Source of the DNA: Gordonia sp. SID5947
GTDB lineage: Bacteria; Actinomycetota; Actinomycetes; Mycobacteriales; Mycobacteriaceae
Direction of reading: 5' to 3'
DNA length: 64,000 bases
NCBI RefSeq assembly: GCF_009862785.1
Contig: NZ_WWHU01000001.1
Location: 3,782,001 to 3,846,000, forward strand
The first letter of the stretch is position 1. Every line of letters starts with the position of its first letter. Both the position numbers and the translations under genes were made by a program. Shown piece after piece: positions 36,644 to 45,000 of this stretch. The notes beneath the pieces are model-generated. The model was not told the DNA's origin, ran no database searches, and saw only the letters and a program-made list of their open reading frames with translations.

Positions 36644-36701
36644 AGACCCGCACCCGCCGAGACCCGCACCCGCCGAGGCAACGTGTCGGCGGGTGCGGGT
36701 C
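36644..36701 (+). terminator. Terminator-like hairpin with duplicated left arm
   Basis: A perfect 16-bp stem pairs 36661-36676 with 36686-36701 across a 9-nt loop. The left-arm sequence occurs a second time directly before it (about 36645-36659), so the right arm has two possible partners. It separates the CoA module from the cupin operon. Confidence 0.68.
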
Positions 36702-36753
36702 GCCATTGCTGCCGCTCGTGATCACCGAACAACACACTTGAATGGAGCACGAC

Positions 36754-37092
36754 ATGACGCTCGTCTACACCGCGCGGACCGACGCGACCGAATACACACG
36801 CACCGAGCACGGAGTCAGCTACCACACCTTCCGCGACGCCGACGGTGCGTCGATGACGCACGCGAGCATCGCGGAATGCGGGGCTTTCAATGCGCCGTAC
36901 CACTGTGATGAGGATGAGTTCATCCTCGGGCTGGCCGGCGAGCTGACGGTCCAGTTTCCCGACCGAGATCCGATGCGGGTCGCCGAGGGAGACATCGTGG
37001 TGCTCACCGCCGGAACCGACTGCACGTTGATCGTCGATTCGACGTTCCGTTGGGTCTACCTCAAGACCGTTGGCAAAGACGCCACGAAATAA
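36754..37092 (+). CDS. Small cupin protein
   Basis: The 112-residue single-domain cupin has motif 1 around APYHCDEDEFILGLAGELTVQF (His, Asp/Glu, Glu, Gly) and motif 2 in AEGDIVVLTAGTDCTLI, where the usual His is absent. The ATG at 36754 is chosen because GGAG lies 6 nt upstream; the ATG at 36742 is itself part of that ribosome site. It is 5 bp upstream of a BBE-type oxidase and probably acts with it. Confidence 0.75.
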   Translation: MTLVYTARTDATEYTRTEHGVSYHTFRDADGASMTHASIAECGAFNAPYHCDEDEFILGLAGELTVQFPDRDPMRVAEGDIVVLTAGTDCTLIVDSTFRWVYLKTVGKDATK

Positions 37093-37097
37093 GTTCC

Positions 37098-38483
37098 ATG
37101 GCAACAGTATTGAATGCTGACTTCCGCGGTGAGGTGATCACCGCGGAACACGACGCGTATGACGAGGCGCGACTCATCCACAACCGGAGGTTCGACTGCC
37201 GGCCGGCATTCATCGTGCGGCCCCGTGACACTTCCGACGTCGCGGTGGCGGTTCGGGCTGCCCGCGAAGCGGGCCTCCCTCTGTCGGTGCGTGGCGGTGG
37301 ACTCCACATGGCAGGTTTCGCCACCAATGATGGTGGGATCGTCATCGACCTGTCGTCCATGCGGGACGTCCAGGTCGATTCTCGTGCCCGCACAGCGTCA
37401 TTCGGTGGCGGCGCGACCACCGGAGACCTGCAGTCGGCCGCGTCGAGGCATGGTCTCGGGGCCATCACCGGTGTCTTTGCGCCCACGGGTGTGGTCGGTG
37501 CCACGCTGCATGGTGGAATCGGTGCATTGTCCAACAGACACGGCTGGGCGTGTGACAGCGTGCTGGAAGGCGAGTTGGTGACCGCCGACGGTCAGATCCT
37601 GCAGGTCTCCGATGCTGACCATCCCGACCTGATGTGGGCGCTGCGCGGTGCAGGCGGCGCATTCGGCGTCGTGACCCGATTGGTGACGCGTCTGTATCCC
37701 CTTCCCACCGAGTACATCGCAGCACGCCTGATGTATGAACCGGATGCGCTGAGCGAGGTGCTGCCGGTTCTCGACCAGACGAGTCGTGAGGCCGGCGACG
37801 GCGTGACCATGTCGGTGCTGGTGATGCGCCGACCGGAGAGTGGCGACTTCGCCGGCAGGGTCATGGCCGGCGTGAACCTCTCGTTCCTCGGCGGGAGGGA
37901 CGAGGCAGATCGAGTCTTCGGCGCCTTCCGTACCGCCGCGCCGCCGGCGTTGACGAGCGAGATGACGTCGTTGGACTTCCGCGACATGCATTTCGCGATC
38001 GACGACTATCCGTTGTCCCGTCCCATGCGGACATTCTGGGATGAAGACTTCAGCGCAGGCCTGACCGCGGACCTGGGTCGGCAGATCGCCGCGCACAGCG
38101 AGCGCATCGCCGACTTCGGCACTGCCGAACACGGCCTGGTGGAGCTCTACCCACACCGCGAGGCGCTCGTGCGCAACTCGGCGGTGTCCGCATCCTTCGC
38201 ACAACGGACGCCTGGCTGGACGTTGAGTGTCTGTGCGGGATGGGACGATCCGTCGCGGGATGCCTTCTTCGATGACTGGGTCACCGGTTGCGTTGCGGAT
38301 CTACGCACCGCGACCGCAGGCATGGGTCGGGCCTACCTCAATGCGGTCAGTGTTGCTGACCTCCACCGAATGGAGCGGGCATACGGAGCCGACGTGTGCT
38401 GCAGACTCGCGCAGCTGAAACATCGCTACGATCCCGCCAACGTCTTCCGGCGGGCGCTACCGGTCGTGGCGACCGGCGACTGA
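37098..38483 (+). CDS. BBE-type FAD-linked oxidase with shifted covalent-His position
   Basis: The 461-residue protein has the PCMH FAD domain (PAFIVRPRDTSDVAVAVRAAREAGLPLSVRGGG near residue 35-65, GGIGALSNRHGWACDSVLEGELVTADG) and the C-terminal BBE segment (YLNAVSVADLHRMERAYG, LAQLKHRYDPANVFR). Where other family members have GGGHxxAG with the His that binds FAD covalently, this one has GGGLHMAG: Leu at that place and His one later. The second covalent Cys of plant BBE is absent too. It may hold FAD non-covalently or through the displaced His. Family members oxidise amines, alcohols or sugars, including nicotine-type alkaloids. Confidence 0.85.
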   Translation: MATVLNADFRGEVITAEHDAYDEARLIHNRRFDCRPAFIVRPRDTSDVAVAVRAAREAGLPLSVRGGGLHMAGFATNDGGIVIDLSSMRDVQVDSRARTASFGGGATTGDLQSAASRHGLGAITGVFAPTGVVGATLHGGIGALSNRHGWACDSVLEGELVTADGQILQVSDADHPDLMWALRGAGGAFGVVTRLVTRLYPLPTEYIAARLMYEPDALSEVLPVLDQTSREAGDGVTMSVLVMRRPESGDFAGRVMAGVNLSFLGGRDEADRVFGAFRTAAPPALTSEMTSLDFRDMHFAIDDYPLSRPMRTFWDEDFSAGLTADLGRQIAAHSERIADFGTAEHGLVELYPHREALVRNSAVSASFAQRTPGWTLSVCAGWDDPSRDAFFDDWVTGCVADLRTATAGMGRAYLNAVSVADLHRMERAYGADVCCRLAQLKHRYDPANVFRRALPVVATGD

Positions 38484-38516
38484 CGTCGGCGGCGGGACGC
38501 CCCGCACCGACGTCAG
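38480..38516. terminator. Bidirectional terminator between convergent oxidase and glyoxalase genes
   Basis: CTGACGTCGG (38480-38489) pairs perfectly with CCGACGTCAG (38507-38516); the stem overlaps the stop codons of both convergent genes. Confidence 0.65.
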
Positions 38517-39277
38517 ATACCGAGCAGATCGAATCTGGTTCCCTGCGCGTCGGTGAGGTGCGCCCATCCGCCCCGCGAGGTCGAGGTGGGATCGGTCCGG
38601 CAGTCGCCGCCGAGTTGCCGGGCCCGTTGTAGCGTCGAATCAAGTTGTGCGGTACCGAAACTGACGATCCATCCCGAATCCTGGTCGCTTGCCACCGAGC
38701 GAATACAGCCTTGCAGGCGGTCATTGTTGCGAATGTCGACATGCGTCTCGCCGGAGTGGTCGGATGTGGTCAGCTCCCAACCGAACAGACCCCGATAGAA
38801 GTCGGCCACCCCGGCCGGATCCGGCGAACCCAGGCTGTACCAGGCGATCGCCCCCGGATGGTCGAGCAGGCTCGCGCCGATATGGCCTCTGGCTTCCCAT
38901 ACCCGGAAAGAGGCGCCCTGTGGATCCGCGATGACGGCCAGTCGGCCGGCGCCCGGTACGTCCCTCGGCGAGACCGCCACGGTTCCGCCGAAGTGCGTTG
39001 CGCGGGAAGCGGAATCGTCTGCGCTGTCGACAGCGATATAGCAATTCCATTGTGGCCGTTCGCCGGCTGCCCGCGCGGCCGGGTCCTGGGGCGTGATCTC
39101 GCAGACCTGACGGCCATCGACGAACATGTCCGAGAAGACCACCCCGTCGCCGATGGGGTCGTCACGACGTTCCCAGCCGAACAGGTTGCTGTAGAAGGAA
39201 ATTGAGCCCTCCTGGTCACTGCTCGACAATTCGGCGAAACAGAAGTCGCCGACCGGATGTGCGGTTCGCTCGATCAT
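38513..39277 (-). CDS. Two-domain glyoxalase/VOC-fold protein
   Basis: The protein of about 254 residues contains two VOC modules: FCFAELSSSDQEGSISFYSNLFGWERRDD at the N terminus and AWYSLGSPDPAGVADFYRGLFGWELTT from about residue 125. This tandem arrangement is common in actinobacterial proteins annotated as hydroxylases or glyoxalases, few with a proven reaction. The start is uncertain: ATG at 39277 fits the domain start, while ATG at 39325 gives 16 more residues; neither has a clear ribosome site. It is transcribed against its neighbours. Confidence 0.78.
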   Translation of the reverse strand: MIERTAHPVGDFCFAELSSSDQEGSISFYSNLFGWERRDDPIGDGVVFSDMFVDGRQVCEITPQDPAARAAGERPQWNCYIAVDSADDSASRATHFGGTVAVSPRDVPGAGRLAVIADPQGASFRVWEARGHIGASLLDHPGAIAWYSLGSPDPAGVADFYRGLFGWELTTSDHSGETHVDIRNNDRLQGCIRSVASDQDSGWIVSFGTAQLDSTLQRARQLGGDCRTDPTSTSRGGWAHLTDAQGTRFDLLGI

Positions 39278-39411
39278 GAAGGGAACGGTAGCACCGAGTC
39301 TTGACCACCGCACCAGTAAAGGCATATTCTTTAGATGTTATCTCACCGGTTCGGTGAATCTATCGCCACAGCGATCGGGCGACAGCCTGTCAAATCCGAT
39401 GGAGGACGAGC

Positions 39412-39765
39412 GTGCCGCGCATCTACCGCAGCAGAGTTGACACCGCAGACTTCGTTCTGGCCGGGCCGGATGCGCCCGATGACGGGGGCACGGAGTTTCA
39501 CGTCGTGCGTCCCGGACCTGATGGTCGGGATGACTACCACGGGGCCCGTGTCGTGCTCTCGGACTTCCGGAACGGGCCCTATGAGGATCCGGATTACGTC
39601 TTTCCGGCTGACGACACCTACATCGTGATCGACGGCGAGATCGTCATGGAGATAGAGGGTTTGGAGCCACAGACCTTGACCGCGGGCGACATCGCATCCT
39701 TCGAGAAGGGGACCAAGGCCAAGTACTCGATCCGCGACTTCGTCCGGTGGGTCTGCGTCCGCTGA
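39412..39765 (+). CDS. Small cupin-like protein
   Basis: The 117-residue protein has a cupin-like barrel: DDTYIVIDGEIVMEIEG around residues 68-84 and LTAGDIASFEKGTKAKYSI after it. The metal-binding His residues are missing (DDTYIVIDGE in motif 1, KGTKAKYSI in motif 2), so it may bind an organic ligand without metal. GTG start follows GGAGGAC. It leads a run with an amine oxidase and a BBE-type oxidase, paralleling the cupin-oxidase pair at 36754-38483. Confidence 0.7.
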   Translation: MPRIYRSRVDTADFVLAGPDAPDDGGTEFHVVRPGPDGRDDYHGARVVLSDFRNGPYEDPDYVFPADDTYIVIDGEIVMEIEGLEPQTLTAGDIASFEKGTKAKYSIRDFVRWVCVR

Positions 39766-39894
39766 CCCACACCGTCGCCGGTCGCCATGGGTGCGCGACG
39801 GACCAGATCTCGAGTCTCCGGAACAGAAGTCTGTGCGCACGGCGGTGCGGCTGCGGAAGTGCCGCACCATTGCCGGGCTGGAAAGGATGAACTG

Positions 39895-41202
39895 ATGACA
39901 GAGCGACACTACGATGCGATCGTGGTCGGAGGGGGGATCGCGGGAGCCGTGGCCGCGCGTGACCTGAGAGCGGCAGGCCTGTCCACGGTGCTGCTCGAGG
40001 CCAGTGATCGGATCGGCGGCCGCACGTACTCCCGGACCGTTCCCGGCACCGATGTCCTCGCAGAGGTGGGCGGGACATGGATTCATCCCGATCTGCAGCC
40101 CTACGTGATGCGGGAGGTCGACAGGTACGGCATACCGACGGTTCCCCAGCAGGACGCGGCGCACACGGTGCTCCTGGTCGCCGGCCAACGCATCACGGTG
40201 GACGACACGATCCGTGCCGATGCGGAGACCCTGCGTCGCGCCGCAGACGAATTGATCGGCAGGATCGACCCCGAGGTGCCGTGGCACCGGCAGGACATCG
40301 GTGACCTCGACGCCGATCTGGACACCGTGCTCAAGGATGCGGGCGCGGAGAGTCTTTCTCCACCACTGTTGGATCTGCTCCGCGGATATGTCGCCGGCGA
40401 GATGGGTTCGGGTGCGGCCTCGATCCTGCAGTTGCTCGGACGCACCGCCGCGGCAGGAGGCGTGAAGGACCGGATCTCCACCGATGCGGACCGGTTCCCG
40501 CACGGGATCAACGCCATCGCCGAAACCGTCGTCGCAGATGGTGGATTCGTCACCGAGTTGTCGTCACCGGTCACCGCTGTGACGACGTCGGGCGACGATG
40601 TGTCGGTCTGCACCGCGACAGGTGACACCTTCCGCGCCTCGGTCTGCATCGTGGCGGTACCCACCAATGCCGTCCGTGACATCACCTTCGATCCACCGTT
40701 GAGTCCGCAGAAGCGCGAGGCTCTGGCGCAGCCGCACATCGGACGTGGCTTCAAGGTCAACATGGTCGTGGAGAACCTCGTCGAGACCGTCGCCTGCCGC
40801 GGCTGGGGTGTGCCGTTCCTGGAGGTGCTGTCCGTCGACGACGTCGGCGCGGGCCGACAGCTGCTGACCGCCTTCGGAGCCCACGATCTCACCGACATAG
40901 ATCTCACGGATCGCACTCAGGTGCTGGCCGCTCTGCACGAGTACCTGCCGGAGGCGCACCTGGTGGCGTTCGATTCGCACGATTGGAACCGCGATCCGAA
41001 CTACAAGGGCACGTGGCGAACCGACGGTCCCGGCGGTGTGCGGCCATTCCTCGCCGCCATGAGCGAACCGGAGAATCGCATCGTCTTCGCCGGTGCAGAT
41101 GTTGCCACGTCGATGTGGCAGACCTGGGTGGACGGTGCGATCCACAGCGCCGACCAGGCCGTCCGCTGGGCACTCGGCCGGTCGGATCGAGGTCGGGAAT
41201 GA
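39895..41202 (+). CDS. Flavin-containing amine oxidase
   Basis: The 435-residue protein has the amine oxidase signature: the dinucleotide loop VVGGGIAGAVAARDLRAAG, EASDRIGGRTYS, VGGTWIH and a C-terminal FAD segment FAGADVATSMWQTWVDGAIHSADQAV. In the C-terminal segment the usual Trp-x-Gly-Tyr is WQTWVDGA, so the aromatic cage differs from standard monoamine oxidases. Related enzymes oxidise primary or secondary amines, polyamines or 6-hydroxy-L-nicotine. ATG follows GAAAGGA; its stop overlaps the next start, coupling it to the BBE-type oxidase. Confidence 0.88.
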   Translation: MTERHYDAIVVGGGIAGAVAARDLRAAGLSTVLLEASDRIGGRTYSRTVPGTDVLAEVGGTWIHPDLQPYVMREVDRYGIPTVPQQDAAHTVLLVAGQRITVDDTIRADAETLRRAADELIGRIDPEVPWHRQDIGDLDADLDTVLKDAGAESLSPPLLDLLRGYVAGEMGSGAASILQLLGRTAAAGGVKDRISTDADRFPHGINAIAETVVADGGFVTELSSPVTAVTTSGDDVSVCTATGDTFRASVCIVAVPTNAVRDITFDPPLSPQKREALAQPHIGRGFKVNMVVENLVETVACRGWGVPFLEVLSVDDVGAGRQLLTAFGAHDLTDIDLTDRTQVLAALHEYLPEAHLVAFDSHDWNRDPNYKGTWRTDGPGGVRPFLAAMSEPENRIVFAGADVATSMWQTWVDGAIHSADQAVRWALGRSDRGRE

Positions 41203-42611
41203 CGTCTCTACGGGCACCCGCGCATTTCGAGGGGCGTTTTCTGACCGAAGGCGTGCCGGGCTTCGAGGAACGTCGACGACTCACCGATCACCGGTACGAC
41301 AGCGTCCCGGCGGCGATCGCGGAATGCCTCTCGGTCGCGGATGTGCAGGATGCGGTGAACCTGGCTCGCACAGCCGGCCTACCGGTGGCGGTTCGCAGTG
41401 GCGGGCACAGCTTTCGCGGGCTGTCGACGGTCGACGGCGGTCTGGTCATCGATCTCTCGGCGATGCGTGACGTGTATGTCGACCGTGTCGGGCGCACCGC
41501 TCGAGTACGCCCGGGCGCGCGTCTGTGGGATGTGGCCAGGGCAACAGCCGGCTTCGGCCTGGCGGCGGTCACCGGTACCCAGAGCACCGTCGGTTTCGGC
41601 GGTCTGACCGCGGTGAGCGGCCGTGGGAAGATGTCGCGGCGTCACGGGCACTCGTGCGACAACGTGCTCGCGGTCGAGATGGTGACCGCGACCGGCGAGG
41701 TGTTGTCGATCTCGGCCGTGTCGCACCCGGATCTCTTCTGGGCGGTGCGCGGGGCGGGCGACTCGTTCGGCGTGATCACCGCGTTCGAGGTGATGCTGCA
41801 TCCGATTCCCGAGACGGTGAGCTGCGGTCGATTCTCGTTCGCCGTCAGCGACGTGCCGAGCGTGCTGAAGCGATTGGCGCAGGTCGACACGCAGTTGTCC
41901 GAGGACTGCTGCTGGACAGGGCTCTTGATCGCCTTGCCGGGGATGACGACCCAGTTCACGGTCGAATACACCCACCTCGGGTCTCCCGAGCAACGCGAAC
42001 GTGACGTGGCAATCCTCCAGACGGTGGGACAGCCGATCAAGGATGTCCACACCACGTGCGGCTACCTGGACCTCTTCAACCCCGCCCGGACGCTACCCAG
42101 GGACACGGCGGGCGCCGCGCCTGCCTCGGCGTCCTATACGCGCTGTTATCTGGCGGGGTGTGAGCTGCCGACCATCGATGACGAGACCGTCGCGGCAGTT
42201 CTGATGGATACGGCGCGCCAGATGGACAGCGCGACGGAGTCCGAGCGCGCCGGGCGCATGGTCCAGATCGACACCCTGGCGTTCGGCGTGAGCCGAGAGG
42301 TCGTTCCGCCCAGCGTCTTCCCCAAGCGGCCAGGCTTCTCCCTGCTGTCACAGGTCTATTACACGGACCCGGTCCACGATGCGGCGCAGAAGTCGTTCGC
42401 AGACGGCGTCGCGCAACGTTTGATCGACGCGGGCGTGACGCGGGGCGGGATGAACGTCGGACCGCCCAACTGGACGTCGGAAACGCCTCCCGAGGCGTTG
42501 CGCGAGTTCTTCGGTGACAATTCGATGAAACGTCTGACCCTCTTGAAGGATCGGTACGATCCCGACGACATGTTCCGTCGGAGTATCGGTATCCGGAAGT
42601 CGGGTGGCTGA
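41199..42611 (+). CDS. BBE-type FAD-linked oxidase
   Basis: The 470-residue protein has the FAD domain with the covalent His in VRSGGHSFRGLST near residue 68, GFGGLTAVSGRGKMSRRHGHSCDNVL, and a BBE C-terminal ending LTLLKDRYDPDDMFRRSIGI. The Cys that makes a second FAD bond in plant BBE is absent, so it should be a mono-covalent (6-hydroxy-D-nicotine oxidase-like) enzyme. ATGA overlap with the amine oxidase shows co-expression, so two amine-type oxidations may follow one another. The oxidase at 47051 is a close paralogue. Confidence 0.88.
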   Translation: MTSLRAPAHFEGRFLTEGVPGFEERRRLTDHRYDSVPAAIAECLSVADVQDAVNLARTAGLPVAVRSGGHSFRGLSTVDGGLVIDLSAMRDVYVDRVGRTARVRPGARLWDVARATAGFGLAAVTGTQSTVGFGGLTAVSGRGKMSRRHGHSCDNVLAVEMVTATGEVLSISAVSHPDLFWAVRGAGDSFGVITAFEVMLHPIPETVSCGRFSFAVSDVPSVLKRLAQVDTQLSEDCCWTGLLIALPGMTTQFTVEYTHLGSPEQRERDVAILQTVGQPIKDVHTTCGYLDLFNPARTLPRDTAGAAPASASYTRCYLAGCELPTIDDETVAAVLMDTARQMDSATESERAGRMVQIDTLAFGVSREVVPPSVFPKRPGFSLLSQVYYTDPVHDAAQKSFADGVAQRLIDAGVTRGGMNVGPPNWTSETPPEALREFFGDNSMKRLTLLKDRYDPDDMFRRSIGIRKSGG

Positions 42612-42647
42612 CGTCACCGTCGGCTGCACACGCGGAGATCATCTCGC

Positions 42648-43451
42648 ATGCACGTGATCAAACAATTGCGCCGAGAGCTCTTCGGGATCGCGATCGATGG
42701 CAGGCCCGGTCGCCTCGAGGACGTCTTCCCCGCCTGGCACCCTCACGACAGGCTGGGAATCATCGTGGTGGAACCCTTCGGCGCGGTGGGTGCGAGTCAT
42801 CTGATGCAGCTGGCAATGGTTGCGTATTACGAAGCGCGACAGTCGCGCCGAGACGAACTGGCGCAGTATCCAGAGGTCTACGTCTTTCACGTGAACGGCC
42901 GGTTCGGCGATTTCAGTGCGTATGACATGTGGCCGGCACGCAAGGAGGTCTTCGTCTCGGGTGGCCCGCAGCAGGTACTCGACGCACTCAATGATCGCGC
43001 CATCACCCGCGTGGCAGTGCCTGATCGCCCGCCGGTGGCGGCGGCTCTCCACGTCAAAGATGTGAACTCGGCGGTCGACCGCATGACGGACGCGTTCCTC
43101 TACTCGCCGGTCGGCGACGTGGTCGACGGCGACATCTCCATCTGCGGGAGGGACGGTCGATCCGAGGCGAACGTCACGCTGACCCTGGACCGGGAAACGG
43201 TTCTGCGGACAGTCGGTGGGGAGCGGGAAACCGGGCGCCGAGCGGCGGCGGGTGGCCGGGCGACGCCGAGCCCGAAGGAGAACGACGCGGAATGGCTCGC
43301 GCGTCGCCGCGCGAGATTGGACGAGGTCGATGCGAGTGTTCGTCTCGCATTGACTCTGCGACGCCGGTCCGCCCAGCGTCGAGGCGCGGTCTGCGAGACC
43401 TATCGGCGGGTCGACCTCATGCGAGGGTTGGCCGGACTGCATCGTGCGTGA
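42648..43451 (+). CDS. Unrecognised protein, BBE-operon associated
   Basis: The 267-residue protein is soluble and matches no family I recognise. The N-terminal half looks folded and conserved-like (RLGIIVVEPFGAVGASHLMQLAMVAYYEARQ, ELAQYPEVYVFHVNGRFGDFSAYDMWPARKEVFV, VLDALNDRAITRVAVPD). The C-terminal third is rich in Arg and Glu and appears less ordered. It follows the BBE-type oxidase by 36 bp on the same strand and is likely in its operon. Codon use is like its neighbours, so it is very probably real. It has no signal peptide or membrane segment. Confidence 0.7.
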   Translation: MHVIKQLRRELFGIAIDGRPGRLEDVFPAWHPHDRLGIIVVEPFGAVGASHLMQLAMVAYYEARQSRRDELAQYPEVYVFHVNGRFGDFSAYDMWPARKEVFVSGGPQQVLDALNDRAITRVAVPDRPPVAAALHVKDVNSAVDRMTDAFLYSPVGDVVDGDISICGRDGRSEANVTLTLDRETVLRTVGGERETGRRAAAGGRATPSPKENDAEWLARRRARLDEVDASVRLALTLRRRSAQRRGAVCETYRRVDLMRGLAGLHRA

Positions 43452-43664
43452 CGCTGATCGCCCGACCTCGGATGACCGGCGGGCGGCGAACTTTGAATGA
43501 CTTTGATGTATGCCTTTATCGGTGAGCCGATGATCTCGGCCTGCGGTGCGACATCGCGCAGCTCTGCCGACCCTTGAACTCGCATTTCCATGTGCGGACT
43601 GGATATTTCGCGGCCAGCGCTACAGCAATGGGAATGACGGGCGCTCCTGATGGCGGTAGTTATT

Positions 43665-43683
43665 GGACTAAGGTATATTCCAC
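43665..43683 (+). promoter_or_regulatory. GGACTA-N5-TATTCCAC motif before the PNPOx-fold gene
   Basis: This is a weaker relative of the GGTCTA-N5-TGATCCTT motif, about 80 bp before the PNPOx-fold start. It is called only by spacing and partial identity. Confidence 0.35.
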
Positions 43684-43763
43684 AAGATGAGACGCTGGTT
43701 GATCGAGACCGAACCGAGAGCCCTGATTCTCCGGTCGCCGACACAGTATCGGTGGGACTAGGC

Positions 43764-44216
43764 ATGAATCCTGACGTGCGCGCTCTTTTCGCGGGCCCGA
43801 ACTATGCGCATGTGGCGACGGTCTCCCAGGCCGGAGCTCCACATTCGACGCCGGTGTGGATCGACGTCGAGGGGGACGATCTGGTCTTTCTCAAAGCTGC
43901 CGATTCAGTTGCGGCACGGAATCTGCGAGCCGATCCGCGAGTGGCCATATCGATCCACAACACGGACAACCCGTACGAGTGCGCACAGGTCCGCGGACGT
44001 GTCCGCGAGATCCGCGACGGGGCGGCTCCGGCGGAGTGGCTTGACCGAGTGGCGGTGAAATACACCGGGGCCCCATACCCGTCGAAGCTGACCGAACCAT
44101 CGATCCTGGTGGTGGTCGAGATCGGGCGGGGGAGCTACCTCAACTACACCGAGGTGCAGCACAGGCCACCGGTCGACTCCTCGATTGCCGATGGAGCAGC
44201 GCAGACCGAGCTTTGA
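43764..44216 (+). CDS. PNPOx-fold flavin/F420-binding protein
   Basis: The 150-residue protein has the split-barrel fold of PPOX/F420-dependent proteins: FAGPNYAHVATVSQAGAPHSTPVWIDVEGDDLVFL, SVAARNLRADPRVAISIHNTDNPYECAQVRGRVREI, and a Tyr-rich end YTGAPYPSKL. Members use FMN or F420 as hydride carrier, and the form TPVWID is common in actinobacterial F420 enzymes. ATG at 43764 is preferred; an in-frame upstream start would add an unconserved leader covering the putative motif at 43665. It lies 63 bp before a flavin reductase. Confidence 0.83.
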   Translation: MNPDVRALFAGPNYAHVATVSQAGAPHSTPVWIDVEGDDLVFLKAADSVAARNLRADPRVAISIHNTDNPYECAQVRGRVREIRDGAAPAEWLDRVAVKYTGAPYPSKLTEPSILVVVEIGRGSYLNYTEVQHRPPVDSSIADGAAQTEL

Positions 44217-44279
44217 CCGACAAGACGACAAAGCCTGGCGAGCAACACAGAACAACACCTGAAGAGAGGCGAACGAACC

Positions 44280-44771
44280 ATGAGCACGGACACCGCTGAG
44301 GGCAGAGCAACGTCAGCTGCCGCCAAGGGCAGCTTCCCGACCGGGGTCACGATCGTGACGGGTATTGCGGACGGCGTTCCGTTCGGCACCACCGTCTCGG
44401 CTTTCACCGCCCTGGGGGCGAACCACGTCGCGATGTGGGTGCTCGAGGATGCGTCCATTCACGATCGGCTCTATGCCAGCACCGTGATCGGACTGTCGGT
44501 GCTCGGTGCCGACCAGAAGGCGCTGGCGGGTCAGTTCGCGACGCATGGGATAGACCGATTCGCGGGCATCGACTGGCAGTCCGGTGCCAATGGTGCGCCG
44601 ATGCTGCCCGATGTCCTCGCCGCATATGAACTCGACGTGACGGAGCGGCATTCGATCGGTGGTTTCACCCTTTTCTATTCGACAGTGACGTCGGCGCGTG
44701 GCCGCGATGGCCATCCGTTGGTGTGGTGGCGATCCGAGTTCTGGAATGGTGGCGGCCTGACGCCCCGCTAG
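44280..44771 (+). CDS. Flavin reductase (FMN reductase-like domain)
   Basis: The 163-residue protein has GSFPTGVTIVTGIADGVPFGTTVSAFTALGANHVAMWVLEDASIHDRL and ALAGQFATHGIDRFAGIDWQSG, the pattern of small flavin:NAD(P)H reductases that feed monooxygenases. The start follows GAAGAGAGGCG. It pairs with the PNPOx-fold gene and could serve the luciferase-like enzymes at 23541 and 1417. It is clearly diverged from the reductase at 4096. Confidence 0.85.
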   Translation: MSTDTAEGRATSAAAKGSFPTGVTIVTGIADGVPFGTTVSAFTALGANHVAMWVLEDASIHDRLYASTVIGLSVLGADQKALAGQFATHGIDRFAGIDWQSGANGAPMLPDVLAAYELDVTERHSIGGFTLFYSTVTSARGRDGHPLVWWRSEFWNGGGLTPR

Positions 44772-44869
44772 CTCGCGTCGGATGGGTCGATGCCGACTCG
44801 ATGCTTCAGCCGCCCATGCCGCCGATGATTCGCGGAGTTGTTCTGCGCTGCCTCACCGCACTGTGCTCC

Positions 44870-44903
44870 GTTGACCCGGTGCTGCGGTTGACCCGGTGCT
44901 GCG
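44870..44903 (+). repeat. 17-bp tandem direct repeat
   Basis: GTTGACCCGGTGCTGCG occurs twice without a gap (44870-44886 and 44887-44903), followed by a partial third copy. It lies between the reductase and the second efflux gene. No function is evident. Confidence 0.7.
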
Positions 44904-44942
44904 ATTGACGCGGATGGGGTTCGACGGCACAATCCGTATAAG

Positions 44943-44959
44943 TTTCTAGAATCATATTC
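44943..44959 (+). promoter_or_regulatory. TTTCTAGAATCATATTC motif before the second DHA2 pump
   Basis: This 17-mer matches the one at 48639-48655 at 15 positions. It lies about 45 bp before the pump start and includes AT-rich sequence that could be a -10 element. Confidence 0.4.
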
Positions 44960-45000
44960 TGTCAATCTGGGGCGGTTCGAGACAGAAAGGCGCTTCACCG

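Noticed and set aside
35386..37104. 572-codon minus-strand frame opposite the acyl-CoA dehydrogenase and cupin genes
   Set aside because: No family pattern, and it would be antisense to two well-supported genes.
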